A DNA stretch of 64,000 nucleotides from Streptomyces fodineus (GCF_001735805.1 NZ_CP017248.1:434001-498000), one strand, 5' to 3'. Positions 9,629 through 18,650 are shown, counted from the first letter of the stretch. The notes: generated from the letters alone by a model not told the origin. Numbers and translations: made by a program.

Positions 9629-10575
9629 ATGCCCCTCGCCACAGCACGTGTCGCCACCACCCGATCCGCTCGCTACGTCAAGCAGCTCGTCTCGCACATG
9701 GGCCACAAGGCCGCCACCGCCCTCGCCCCGACGGCCGCGGCACTATCACGATCGCTTCCGGAACCTGCACCCTCACGCCCGCATCGGACCGGCTGGAGCT
9801 GACCGTGACCGCGGTCGACGCCGAGTCGCTGGCCCGGATCCGCAACGTCGTCACCCGTCACCTGGTGCGCTTCGCCACCCAGGAGGAGCTCGCCGTCGAG
9901 TGGACCGCCCCGGTCGACGGCGGCGAGCTGGAGCCCACGGAGCCCCTCGTCGGCGGGTACCTGCTCAGCCACCACACACCGACCGACGACATCCTCGGCG
10001 AACTGGCCGTCACCACCCGCGAGGCCGCCGCCGACGCCGCACACATGCAGGTCTCCTCCGACGAGGGCACCCTGCTGACCATGCTGACCCGGCTGACCGG
10101 CGCCCGCTTCGCGGTCGAGGTCGGCGTCTTCACGGGCTACTCGACCCTCTGCATCGCCCGTGGCCTGGCCGACGGCGGCCGACTGCTCGCCTGCGACGTC
10201 AGCGAGGAGTGGACCGCGATCGGCCGACCGTACTGGGAGCGGGCAGGCGTCGCCGACCGGATCGACCTGCGCATCGCCCCCGCGCTGGAGACGCTGGACG
10301 CGCTCGACACCGAGCCGGTCATCGACATCGCGTTCATCGACGCCGACAAGGCCAACTACCCGGCGTACTACGAGGAGATCGTGCGCCGGCTACGGCCCGG
10401 CGGGCTGGTGGTGCTGGACAACGTCTTCCTCGGCGGCCGCGTACTCGACCCGGCGTACCAGGAGGAACAGCACCTGGCGATGCGGCGCCTGAACGACCTG
10501 ATCACGGCCGACGAGCGGGTGGACTCGGTGATGCTGCCGGTGCGGGACGGTCTCACCATCGCCCGGCGCCGCTGA
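9629..10575 (+). pseudogene. DUF2218 - O-methyltransferase fusion, frameshifted
   Basis: The ATG at 9629 follows GGAGACCAAGGAG. It begins a DUF2218 domain ('RVATTRSARYVKQLVSHMGH'), which continues in the next frame with 'DGRGTITIASGTCTL' up to 'EELAVEWT'. One base is missing from the CCCC run near 9726-9730. Downstream, without stop or start codon, follows a complete caffeoyl-CoA-type O-methyltransferase: 'MQVSSDEGTLLTML', SAM loop 'FAVEVGVFTGYSTLCIARGL', metal/catalytic 'IDIAFIDADKANY', and 'GGLVVLDNVFLGGRV'. In most genomes these are separate proteins. The enzyme should methylate a catechol or similar hydroxyl with SAM and a divalent cation. Confidence 0.75.
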
Positions 10576-10878
10576 CCGCTGCTTTCCCGGGTGGCGCTGC
10601 CGACCCGACCGTCGAGCGGGGCTGCGGAGGCTGCCGCCGCTGTGCACACCGGCCTGGTGGGCCCCATGAATCGAACCTGCACACCGACATTCCAGTCCGT
10701 CGGCCCTCTGCGGCCAATGACACCGGGCCCGTCGCCACGGGGGGACGCGACGGGCCCGGCACGCATCCCACGCTGCCACAGCCATGCGATGCCGCGCAGC
10801 CGGTCCGGGTGGAAGACCGCATGTGGGCAGGAATGGTCACGTCTGAACACCCGCAGCACACTGCGCCTGGGTTCGTCC
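10576..10878. other. Intergenic region with a hairpin
   Basis: No coding potential is convincing in either direction. The only clear element is the hairpin at 10723-10759 listed separately. A short tRNA-like GGTTCGATTC string occurs on the minus strand near 10675, but no arm pairs around it. Confidence 0.5.
10723..10759. terminator. Bidirectional-type terminator hairpin
   Basis: Perfect 13-bp stem, CCGGGCCCGTCGC (10723-10735) with GCGACGGGCCCGG (10747-10759), and an 11-nt loop. It lies between the plus-strand methyltransferase gene and the minus-strand 48-aa gene, so it can end both. Confidence 0.65.
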
Positions 10879-11025
10879 CTACAGGCCGATGTTGGTGAGC
10901 GGGATATTCCAGTCGTCGCTCTCCGCGCTCCTGCCACCGTCCCGCGCCACGGACGGAACCGCGAACAACACCAGCCCAGCTACGGCAACAGCAACGGCCA
11001 AGACGGCCAGTACACGACGCTTCAC
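10879..11025 (-). CDS. 48-aa single-span or secreted peptide (GTG start)
   Basis: A small gene found by reading the minus strand. A GTG at 11025 is preceded by GGAGGAATC, an almost ideal ribosome site. The 48-residue product begins VKRRVLAVLAVAVAVAGLVL (basic, then a hydrophobic stretch of 15-18 residues) and continues through a short polar region to the end ...DDWNIPLTNIGL. It is therefore a membrane-anchored or exported peptide. The C-terminal 'WNIPLTNIGL' is distinctive, but I recognise no family. The hairpin at 10723-10759 is a suitable terminator. Confidence 0.65.
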   Translation of the reverse strand: MKRRVLAVLAVAVAVAGLVLFAVPSVARDGGRSAESDDWNIPLTNIGL

Positions 11026-11261
11026 GATTCCTCCGACGACGTCAGCACGGACCAACCTTCACCGAGCCGGCGGCCCCGCCTGCCCGGACACGCTGCTCAG
11101 CCTGGGAATTCAGCCACTCGGTCGTGGCATGACATGCCTGCCACGTTCGTACCAGGAACACCCGCGGCCGCCCCCGCGCGGATTGTGGTCTGGCGCAAGC
11201 GATGAGTTTCAAGGCGGATCCGAGTCGACCGGTACGACGGACACCGACGAGAGGAATGGCC

Positions 11262-11873
11262 ATGGACGCCAAGGCCCCTGAGAGCAGCGTCATCGCACCC
11301 GCCCCGTCACCGGCGCACCCGGAACACCGGACTGCCGCAGGAAAGGTGCTCTGGCACTTCACCATGTCGTTGGACGGGTTCGTGGCAGGGCCGAATCATG
11401 CGATGGACTGGATGACCGGCTTCTCGTTCCGGCCCGGCCTCCTCGATGAATATGTCCAGACGACCGGTGCCGTGCTCGGCGGTCGAGACGGCTGGGACGC
11501 GTACCCCGATGCCGGCACCATCTACGGCGGTGCCTGGCATGGCCCGCTGTTCGTCCTGACACACCACCCTGAGGACGCGCAGCCCGCCAACGGGGTGACG
11601 TTCTTGAGCTGCGACGTGGCCGACGCGGTACGGATCGGGCTGGAAGCAGCCAACGGCAAGAACCTCGAGGTCTTCTCGCCCACGATCGGCCGGCAACTGC
11701 TCGAGCGCGGGCTGATCGACGAGATCGATCTGCACATAGTGCCGGTGTTGCTCGGCCAAGGAATCCGGCTGTTCGACAACCCTGGCGGTACCCCCGTCCG
11801 GCTTGAGCCACTCAACGACGACGACCGCTCGGCAGCAGTGAACCTGCGGTATCGCCCGCTCGTCACGAGCTGA
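11262..11873 (+). CDS. Dihydrofolate reductase-like (RibD C-terminal domain) protein
   Basis: About 203 aa. The start at 11262 is favoured because GAGAGG lies seven bases before it. The fold is recognised from 'GKVLWHFTMSLDGFVAGPNHAMDWM' in its shorter parts: 'MSLDGFVAGP', then 'LGGRDGW', 'PLFVLTHHPED', 'EVFSPTIGRQLLERGLIDE' and 'LHIVPVLLGQGIRLF'. These are hallmarks of the YwjB/YyaP branch of RibD_C proteins, NADPH-dependent reductases of unknown substrate that are often found near regulators. The usual length is about 190 aa. It stands alone between the small peptide gene and the convergent regulator. Confidence 0.85.
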   Translation: MDAKAPESSVIAPAPSPAHPEHRTAAGKVLWHFTMSLDGFVAGPNHAMDWMTGFSFRPGLLDEYVQTTGAVLGGRDGWDAYPDAGTIYGGAWHGPLFVLTHHPEDAQPANGVTFLSCDVADAVRIGLEAANGKNLEVFSPTIGRQLLERGLIDEIDLHIVPVLLGQGIRLFDNPGGTPVRLEPLNDDDRSAAVNLRYRPLVTS

Positions 11874-12043
11874 CAGAAGCGGTCCAGGCCGGGACGGGTT
11901 CGGCGCCGCCGGCCGTCCCTGGAAACCGACCGCGCGGTGAGGCTCCGGGCGACGTCACGGTGAGTCGTCGATCGTCCGCGACGGCCCAGCCGTCGTCACC
12001 CGCCTGCCTACGGCTGTGGCCGCCCTGTCCGTGCGGGCACAGC

Positions 12044-13003
12044 CTAGGGGTTCTGCCCCAGCAGCAGGGTGCCCAGTGCGGTGCGCCGGTGCAGGACCGC
12101 CTTGCCGACGCGCTCGGTGGAGATCAGCCCGGCGCCACGAAGGGCCGCTGTGTGGGCCGAAACCGTCGGGGCGCTGACACGGAGCCGCCTGGCTAGCTCG
12201 GTCGTCGTGCGTTCTTCGGCGAGCAGATGCAGCAGCTCTGCGCGCGTGTTCCCGATCACCTTGGCCAGTGCCTGAAAGCCGGTGGAGCCGTCGGGCTGCG
12301 GCGGGAGGCCGGGGCCGACCGGGTAGGTGACCGCGACCGGGGTGTCCGGGAGGTCGGACACCATGGGGCCTTTGGACCAGTGGAAGGTGGGCAGCAGGAG
12401 CAGCCCGCGCCCGCCCAGGTGGACGTCCCGGGGCATGCCCGGAAGTTCCCAGACGCTGCCGCGCAAGCGGGCGCCGGGAACCAGTCCGGACAACACCGAG
12501 CCGACACCGCCCTGGGCGAGTTGCACGGCCCGGCGTACGAACTCGACGTGGTGCAGGTCCTGAACCTGCGCCCAGACCGGACCCAGCAACGCCTCGAAGG
12601 CCGCGTGCTGTGCGCTGTGGATCAACTGCCGGGCCTGGCTGTCGCCGCGCCGCAGGTCGTGGATCCACGCCGGTGCGGGCATCCGCACGGGCGCGTAGAC
12701 GCGCTCCAGTTCCGCGCGGACCACCGGGGCCGGGGCCGAGCGAACTTGCTCCAGAGCCTCTGGGAGCGAGTCCGCCATCACGTCCAGGAAGATCGGCGCC
12801 CGTCCGGCGGGGACGAGGTCCGCGAGCGGGTGCGCCGCCTTCGGCAGGGTGCGCAGCGCCTTGCGTCGCCAAGGTCCGTGCAGGAGGTCGCCGTCCGGGC
12901 CGCACATCGTCGCCAGCGCCAGGTTGAGCTCCTGGAGCGGGGCGGGCCGGGGCGCGAGGCTGACCTTCGCGAAGTCGTCCGGCGCGAAGTGGATCCGGAG
13001 CAC
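12044..13003 (-). CDS. DUF5937-type ArsR winged-helix regulator
   Basis: About 319 aa from a GTG at 13003 (V-LRIHFAPDDFAKVSL), which matches the usual family N-terminus; the frame is open to an ATG at 13096. The long N-terminal part (residues about 1-230) is the DUF5937-like ligand domain. The C-terminal 'VIGNTRAELLHLLAEERTTT' and 'VSAPTVSAHTAALRGAGLI' form an ArsR-like winged helix. This arrangement, DNA-binding domain last, is typical of the group in Streptomyces. It is divergent from the ruined alpha/beta hydrolase at 13102, its probable former target. Confidence 0.8.
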   Translation of the reverse strand: MLRIHFAPDDFAKVSLAPRPAPLQELNLALATMCGPDGDLLHGPWRRKALRTLPKAAHPLADLVPAGRAPIFLDVMADSLPEALEQVRSAPAPVVRAELERVYAPVRMPAPAWIHDLRRGDSQARQLIHSAQHAAFEALLGPVWAQVQDLHHVEFVRRAVQLAQGGVGSVLSGLVPGARLRGSVWELPGMPRDVHLGGRGLLLLPTFHWSKGPMVSDLPDTPVAVTYPVGPGLPPQPDGSTGFQALAKVIGNTRAELLHLLAEERTTTELARRLRVSAPTVSAHTAALRGAGLISTERVGKAVLHRRTALGTLLLGQNP

Positions 13004-13101
13004 TGCCCCCCGCGTGTCGACACGGACGCCGTGCACAGCGCCATCCTTGAGGCTCCAAGCTAAACGATCGCCGCGCTGGGCCGGGCGGACCAGCATGTGG
13101 C

Positions 13102-13435
13102 ATGACCCGTGACTTCTCCCCCAGCCGACGCCTCGTCACCAAGTCCGCTGTGCTGGGCTCCGCCGCGCTGCTGCTCGGCACCGGCGGCCCTGCCTGCGCC
13201 GGCTCCCGGAACGCCGCTGCGGCAGCGGCCCAGGGCAATGCCGTACTCAGCCTGCCCGCACCTACCGGCCGGCACCCCGTGGGGTGCGGCGGTGCTTCCG
13301 CAGCTTCAGTCGGCGGGGCTGATGACGGCGGAGCAGCGAAACGCGGGGATCGGCAGCGTCAGTCCGGCCGTCTCCGTCCCGGAGGTCCGCCACGCGGTCC
13401 GCAGGTTCTTCGCACGGCACCTGGCCGCCCGTTGA
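13102..13435 (+). pseudogene. Alpha/beta hydrolase (lipase-like), internally deleted
   Basis: The start at 13102 gives a twin-arginine-like leader, 'SPSRRLVTKSAVLGSAALLL', and the conserved entry 'LSLPAPTGRHPVG' of secreted actinobacterial PAF-acetylhydrolase/lipase-like proteins (usually about 380-400 aa). Directly afterwards, in the next frame, comes a plausible C-terminus of the same family: 'LPQLQSAGLMTAEQRNAG', 'IGSVSP' and 'RHAVRRFFARHLAAR', ending at 13435. The core of roughly 280-300 residues with the catalytic triad is missing and the remnants are out of frame. It must be non-functional. Confidence 0.6.
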
Positions 13436-13516
13436 CCCGAACGAATCGACCTGCCTGAGCGTGCCACGGCGGTACGACACACCGGGCCAGCGCTGCGATG
13501 GTCCGAAAGAAGCGCC

Positions 13517-14248
13517 CTACAGGTGCGCTTCCAGGGCCGCGTACACCCTCCGCCAGGCGTCCGCGCCGGCCTGCGGGTCGTAGTCGGCCGGGCGGTCCGC
13601 GCAGGCGAAGCCGTGCCGGGCGCCCGGGTAGGTCACCAGTTCGTGCGGCACCTTTGCCTCGGTGAGTCGCTGCTCGGCCTGCTCCCACTCCTCGGCCGGG
13701 ATGATGTGGTCCAGCTCGCCGCGAAAGCCCAGCAGGAAGGCGCCGCCCGCGGCGATCCGCTCACTGGTCTCCACCGGAGGCACCGGGCCGACCAGCGGAA
13801 AGCCGCTGTTCAGCAGCCACCCGGGGTAGAAGACCGCGGCCAGCTCGAAGCGCAGCTCGGTCGCCGCCCGCACCGCGATGTGCCCGCCCATGCTCAGGCC
13901 GAGGAACGCCACGCCGCGTTCCCCGGCCTCAGCGCGTGCCGCCGCGAGCGCCGCGGAGGCGTCAGCCACCAACTCGTCCCGGTCCAGTGCGCGCATCAGC
14001 ACCAGGCCGTCCTCGCGTTCCTCGGCGGAGTAGCCGAGGTCGGTACGGCGAGCGCTGCGCCAGTAGTAGTCGGGGGCCAGCGCAACGTACCCGGCCGCCG
14101 CCAACTCCGCGCAGGTGTCGCGGACGTAGGCGTTCACTCCGTACAGCTCGGAGCAGACCACCACGGCGCCCCGCACCTCACCCACCGGCCGGTGCACGTA
14201 CGCCTCGATGCCGTCCGCTTCGCCGAGCCTCTCCCACTGACCGGTCAT
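13517..14248 (-). CDS. Dienelactone hydrolase family protein
   Basis: A 243-aa alpha/beta hydrolase. The triad is visible: nucleophile in 'GLSMGGH' (Ser119), 'GELDHIIP' (Asp180) and 'GARHGF' (His212). True dienelactone hydrolases use cysteine as nucleophile; here it is serine, so the activity is more likely esterase-like. 'ALAPDYYWRS' is typical of the family's lid region. Cytosolic, no signal peptide. It is divergent from the start of the carbamoyltransferase cluster, with a 326-bp region between, and could be part of that cluster or independent. Confidence 0.85.
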   Translation of the reverse strand: MTGQWERLGEADGIEAYVHRPVGEVRGAVVVCSELYGVNAYVRDTCAELAAAGYVALAPDYYWRSARRTDLGYSAEEREDGLVLMRALDRDELVADASAALAAARAEAGERGVAFLGLSMGGHIAVRAATELRFELAAVFYPGWLLNSGFPLVGPVPPVETSERIAAGGAFLLGFRGELDHIIPAEEWEQAEQRLTEAKVPHELVTYPGARHGFACADRPADYDPQAGADAWRRVYAALEAHL

Positions 14249-14574
14249 CAGTCCCCCGTACCTCGATTGCTGAACGTCGACGCGATCCTAGCCTCGATGT
14301 CGGACACATCACCCTGGCTTTCCGGCGTGATCACGCTGGTTCCTAGGAGTTGACTACGGCCGCAGACCCCGCCGCCTCTTGTAGAAATCTACGAAGAAGC
14401 CGCTATCAGCCGGCGGACGCTTTCATGTCTTCCGCTCCTGGCTGACTTCACTCGGTTGCCTGTGTACTCCTCGTACAAGTCGCAACGACGCAGTGCGAGT
14501 TGAAGCGAAGGCGCACCGTCGGTCGACCACTCTGCTCGATTTTCCTGACATCTTGCCGCACGAAGGGGTATGCC
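14249..14574. promoter_or_regulatory. Divergent promoter region at the left edge of the cluster
   Basis: A 326-bp non-coding stretch between the dienelactone hydrolase gene (minus) and the cucumopine-synthase-like gene (plus). It is locally less GC-rich than its surroundings. An imperfect palindrome GTAGA-AA-TCTAC lies at 14381-14392. I cannot place -35/-10 boxes with confidence. Confidence 0.35.
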
Positions 14575-15667
14575 GTGACCAAGACGTTATCCGCTCGGCG
14601 TGTTGAGATTGCGTGGCCTGATCTGGGCATCACCGTTACCGCCGAACTCGGCGATCGCAACCCCGAGCTGGCCGACGCGCTGTGGGAGTCGTTGCCGTAC
14701 CAGAGTCTGCAGGGACACGGGCTGGTGGCCGGGCAGCATCTGTATCACGTGGCACCGATCCCCTCGCTGGTGCATCTGGCCGCGTCCTACCGGATGGCCG
14801 ACCGGCGCGAGGCGCCCGACGGGACGGTGTTCTGTTCCGCACTGCAGCATCTTGGCATCAAGTACGGCACAGTGACCGAACCGATGCCGGCATCCCCTGT
14901 GGGCCGGATCCGGCCGGAGGACATGCCCGCTCTGTCCGAGGCCGGGCATGCGGTGTGGGACTCGGTCTACGCCACGAAGAAGCCGGTCCCGGTGGAGGTG
15001 CGCGGGGCAGGCATGGAAGGCGGCCACAGCATCCCTCGTCTGACCGCCGCCGACCCCGACGCGAACCATCTGCTTCACGACGTGTACGCCGAGACCGAGC
15101 GGATCTGGCTGTCCGAACCACTCGAACTCGCCGATCTGCACCGGGGGTGGATACCGGCCAGCTGGCTCACCACGGCCAGGAAGTCGTCGCGGTCGAGGCG
15201 GTCGAGGCAGGACAGAAAGCGCTGGGTGAAGGCCGGGTTCCGGCCGAGTTCCTTGGCTACTGCGGTCTGGAGAAACTGTGTCCGGGGCCGGAAGCTTCGA
15301 GACGGTCCTGCCCACCCTTTTGTTCGTCAACGGTGAGACGCGCCCGCTGGGATATGCCGGCTACGGCGGCCTGGTCCGGGCCGTGGTCGGTGGCATGCCG
15401 ATGGACTCCGTGCGCCAGATGGCACGCCTGTTGGTCGGGGTTCCGGCCGAGTTCCTTGGCTACTGCGGTCTGGAGAAACTGTGGGCCTTCACCCAGCGCT
15501 TTCTGTCCTGCCTCGACCGCCTCGACCGCGACGACTTCCTGGCCGTGGTGAGCCAGCTGGCCCTCTATGTCAACTGCCTGGGCGGCTGGAACCTGCATCT
15601 GTTCCCGTGGGACACCGGAGACCACCTGCGCCAACAGCGCTCTACTGAAGTGAGTCGGCAGTCATGA
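14575..15667 (+). pseudogene. Cucumopine-synthase-like protein, disrupted by a duplication
   Basis: The GTG at 14575 has AAGGGG upstream. The N-terminal 190 residues look like the cyclophilin-type domain of cucumopine-synthase-related proteins ('VEIAWPDLGITVTAELGDRN', 'WESLPYQSLQGHGLVAGQHL'). A helical C-terminal domain is encoded in another frame from about 15281 to 15667 ('TLLFVNGETRPLGYAGYGGL', 'FLGYCGLEKLWAFTQRFLS', 'LGGWNLHLFPWDTG'). Between them, 15156-15280 is a 125-bp copy of downstream gene sequence, 79 bp inverted and 46 bp direct, which breaks the frame. Cucumopine synthases condense histidine with 2-oxoglutarate; the substrate of this branch is unknown. The end overlaps the next gene by ATGA, so it was its operon partner. 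Confidence 0.55.
15156..15280 (+). repeat. Inverted-plus-direct duplication inside the cucumopine-like gene
   Basis: 15156-15234 is the exact reverse complement of 15484-15562 (79 bp). 15235-15280 is an exact direct copy of 15438-15483 (46 bp). The two source pieces are adjacent at 15483/15484. Identity is complete, so the event is recent or an assembly error. Confidence 0.9.
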
Positions 15668-16710
15668 GCGCTCTGCCCACACATACGGTGGCTCTCGTCA
15701 TCGGCGGAGGAGTCGTCGGCACCTCGATCGCGTGCCATCTCGCCGAGGCCGGCGTCCGCACCGTCCTGCTGGAGCGCGGCGCGCTCGGATCGGGAGCGTC
15801 GGCGGCCACCGCGGGCGTTGTGCGTACCTTCTTTCCCGGCGACCCCCACACCGGCGGCCTGGCCGCCCGCAGCATGACGGCGTATCACGGCTTCGCCAAG
15901 CGAACGGGAACTCCCCTCGGTCTGAAGCGAGTTGGCTTCCTGGTGCTGTTCACCGAAGACCACCAGGTGGAGGAGTTCCGGCGCACCCAGGCCGCCCAGC
16001 AGGCCGCTGGAGTGGACGTCGAGCTCGTGACCGCGGCCGAGGCGGTGGGGCTCAACCCGCTGCTCAGCGAGCGCGCCTTGCTCGCGGCGGCCTGGGCGCC
16101 CGAGGCCTACGCCTGTGATCCCGCCGCAATCGTGCGCGGCTATGCCGCAGCCGCGCAGGACGCCGGCGCCGTCCTGTGCACGGAAACGTCCATCACCGGC
16201 ATCGACCCCGACGGGCAGGTCCACACCTCCACGGGCAGCATCCTCGCCGAGACCATCGTCTGCGCGGCCGGTCCCTGGTCGAGAACGGTCGCCTCCCTGG
16301 CCGGCGTCGAGCTCCCCGTGACCACGTACCCCGTCGAACTGCTCCTCACCGACCCGCCCGCCACCCCCCTCGCCACCCCGCCGATGACCCTGCACGCCTC
16401 CTCCGGCCTGCGGATCCGAGCCTGGAAGGACCGCATTCTCGTCGGGATGGGCCGCCCCGGCCCGGACGAATCCCGGGAGGCGTGGCTCCAGCGGCTGTCA
16501 CACCAGCTCAGCACCACCTACCCGGCGCTCGACGGCATCCGCCTTCATCGCGGGTGGAGCGGAGCCTTCGACGCCAGCCCGAACGGGACCGCCCTCATCG
16601 GCCGGCATCCCTCCCGCCCCTTCTTCTACGCGGCAGGTTTCTCCGGCCAGGGACTGTGCCAGGCACCCGCGGCCGGAGAGACCATCCGCGACCTCGTGGC
16701 CGGCAAGTAG
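15664..16710 (+). CDS. DAO-family FAD-dependent amine/amino-acid oxidase
   Basis: A 348-aa flavoprotein. The N-terminal dinucleotide fold is 'ALVIGGGVVGTSIACHLAEA' (GxGxxG) with the following acidic 'LLERG'. The C-terminal substrate and FAD-contact segment is 'YAAGFSGQGLCQAPAAG', close to the GFSGHGF/GL motif of sarcosine and glycine oxidases. It should oxidise an amino acid or secondary amine to an imine with release of hydrogen peroxide. The start overlaps the preceding gene by ATGA, and 33 bases separate it from the carbamoyltransferase gene, so the three are one operon. In the pathway it could supply a keto acid or imine, or act on an opine-like product. Confidence 0.85.
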   Translation: MSALPTHTVALVIGGGVVGTSIACHLAEAGVRTVLLERGALGSGASAATAGVVRTFFPGDPHTGGLAARSMTAYHGFAKRTGTPLGLKRVGFLVLFTEDHQVEEFRRTQAAQQAAGVDVELVTAAEAVGLNPLLSERALLAAAWAPEAYACDPAAIVRGYAAAAQDAGAVLCTETSITGIDPDGQVHTSTGSILAETIVCAAGPWSRTVASLAGVELPVTTYPVELLLTDPPATPLATPPMTLHASSGLRIRAWKDRILVGMGRPGPDESREAWLQRLSHQLSTTYPALDGIRLHRGWSGAFDASPNGTALIGRHPSRPFFYAAGFSGQGLCQAPAAGETIRDLVAGK

Positions 16711-16743
16711 CCCGAAGGCTGCGCAACAGAGAAGGAAATCACC

Positions 16744-18555
16744 ATGATTGTCTTGGGGTGCAACGGCTTCAGTCGTGTTTCGGAAGTCTTCGCCGAACAC
16801 TTTGGCGCGGTCGGCACCGAAAGGCACTACCTCCTCGGCCACGACGCGGGCGCGGCGCTGCTGGTGGACGGCGAGTTGGTGGCTGCCGTGGAGGAAGAGC
16901 GGCTGAACCGGGAGAAGAAGACCACCGACTTCCCGGTCAACGCGGTGGAATGCTGCCTTGAACACGCCGGGCTGAAATTCTCCGACATCGACCTTGCCGC
17001 CATCTCCTGGAACTTCTCCGCCGAGGTCCTGGACCAGATGCTGTCGGGCATCACCTCCGCGCCCACGGCGCCCGCGGCGAAGCTGGGTCTCTTGAGCAAC
17101 ATGGGCAAGTTGTTCACCGAAGTCGTCAGCCACGACGCGATCCTCGCCGATTTCGCCGCACGCACCGGCTTCACCCCCGATCCGGAGCAGGTGGTGTTCG
17201 TGCCGCACCACCTCGCCCACGCGATGACCGGCTACTACATGGCAGGTATGAAGGACGCCGCGTTCCTTGTCAGTGACGGCCGCGCCGAAGTGTTCTCGTC
17301 GCTGACCGGTGAAATCCGCGACGGCCGGGTCCGTGTCTTCGACGAGTCGGCCATCGGCGCTGAATACTCGATCGGGCTCCTGTTCGCCGCGACCACGCGA
17401 TACCTGGGCTTCGTGCCCAACAATGACGAATACAAGATCATGGGCCTGTCCGGATTCGCCGAGCCCCCGACACCGAACCCGTTCCTCGAGCACATCGTCC
17501 AACTGCGCGAGGACGGCCGCTACACCTTCTGCAGGCCCCTTGAGACGGACAACCCGCGCAGCTTCGAGCCCCTGTTGGAGCGGTATTTCGGTCCTGTGCA
17601 GGACAGCCTCGAGTACATGGCCCGGGTGGCTGCCGCGGCGCAGGAGATGCTGACCGTCGTCACGAGCCACCAGCTCCGCGCGCGGGAAGCCAAGACGGAT
17701 CTGACCCACCTGCTGTTCGAGGGTGGCGTGGCACTGAACTGCCTCAACAACACCCCGCTGTTCGAGGGGTCGCGGTTCGACGACCTGGATGTGAGTTTCG
17801 GCGCCAGCGATACGGGCATCACCATCGGCGCCGCGGTCCACGCCTGGGTCGGTCACCCTGACAACGCCGGCAGGGTGAAGCCCGCACCGCCGGTCACTCC
17901 GTACCTCGGACCGGAATACGACGACTCGGCGATCGAGCAGACCCTGAGGGAGTTCGGCGGTCGAGTGGTGTCGAGCCGGCTGAGCGATGACGAGATCGTG
18001 GCTCGGGTGGCGCAACTCCTCACCGAGAAGGTGGTCATCGGCTGGTACGAGGGCCGTATCGAGCATGGCCCTCGGGCCTTGGGTCACCGCAGTATCCTCG
18101 CGAACCCGCATTTCCCGGATATCAAGGACATCATCAATACCAGGGTCAAACACCGCGAGCCGTTCCGCCCGTTCGCACCGCTCGTGCTCGAGTCGGACGC
18201 CCCGAAGGTATTCGAGATGGGCCGTAAAGCGCGTTCGCCGTCCATGACGTTCGTCTTCCCGGTGCGGCCGGAGTTCCGCGATGTGATCCCGGGTGCGACC
18301 CATGTGGACGGTACCTCCCGCATGCAGACGATCACCGATCAGGACACCCCGCGGCTGGCGGCGCTGCTGCGCCAATTCACGGAACTCAGCGATGTGCCCT
18401 GCCTGATCAACACCTCGTTCAACGTCGCGGGCGAACCGATCGTGTGCACCCCGGCCGACGCGCTGAACTGCTTCCTCGGACCGGAGATCGACTACCTCGT
18501 GCTCGGCAACCATCTCGTCACCAAGTCCGAAGCCTCCCGACGAGCGCTGACCTGA
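16744..18555 (+). CDS. O-carbamoyltransferase (NodU/CmcH/NovN family)
   Basis: A 603-aa, full-length enzyme. The N-terminal Kae1-like domain shows 'HDAGAALL' (His33), 'EEERLNREKKTTDFP' and 'VPHHLAHAMTGYY' (about 155-167), the metal and adenylate site. The C-terminal YrdC-like domain shows 'GRIEHGPRALGHRSI' (about 437-451) and 'PCLINTSFNVAGEP' (about 551-564). Enzymes of this family make carbamoyl-AMP from carbamoyl phosphate and ATP and transfer the carbamoyl to a hydroxyl of a specialised metabolite. There is a GAGAAGGAA ribosome site at 16729-16737. It is the strongest indicator that this region makes a natural product. Confidence 0.92.
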   Translation: MIVLGCNGFSRVSEVFAEHFGAVGTERHYLLGHDAGAALLVDGELVAAVEEERLNREKKTTDFPVNAVECCLEHAGLKFSDIDLAAISWNFSAEVLDQMLSGITSAPTAPAAKLGLLSNMGKLFTEVVSHDAILADFAARTGFTPDPEQVVFVPHHLAHAMTGYYMAGMKDAAFLVSDGRAEVFSSLTGEIRDGRVRVFDESAIGAEYSIGLLFAATTRYLGFVPNNDEYKIMGLSGFAEPPTPNPFLEHIVQLREDGRYTFCRPLETDNPRSFEPLLERYFGPVQDSLEYMARVAAAAQEMLTVVTSHQLRAREAKTDLTHLLFEGGVALNCLNNTPLFEGSRFDDLDVSFGASDTGITIGAAVHAWVGHPDNAGRVKPAPPVTPYLGPEYDDSAIEQTLREFGGRVVSSRLSDDEIVARVAQLLTEKVVIGWYEGRIEHGPRALGHRSILANPHFPDIKDIINTRVKHREPFRPFAPLVLESDAPKVFEMGRKARSPSMTFVFPVRPEFRDVIPGATHVDGTSRMQTITDQDTPRLAALLRQFTELSDVPCLINTSFNVAGEPIVCTPADALNCFLGPEIDYLVLGNHLVTKSEASRRALT

Positions 18556-18650
18556 CGGCGGCGCCTGCGGGCCCCTTATGACCCCGGGTGCGGCGTCCCG
18601 CGCGGACAGCGCACCCGGCACATATCAAATCTCTCCACGAAGGAGTCACC

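Noticed and set aside
10665..10690. tRNA-like GGTTCGATTC string on the minus strand
   Set aside because: The five bases on each side do not pair as a T-arm, and no anticodon or D-arm is present in the correct distance.
14381..14392. GTAGAAATCTAC as an operator
   Set aside because: Only five pairing bases in each arm with an unpaired centre; could easily arise by chance. Kept only as a remark.
16498..18621. A 707-codon open frame on the minus strand opposite the carbamoyltransferase
   Set aside because: It is a mirror of the strongly biased third positions of the real gene. It has no family motif and no ribosome site.
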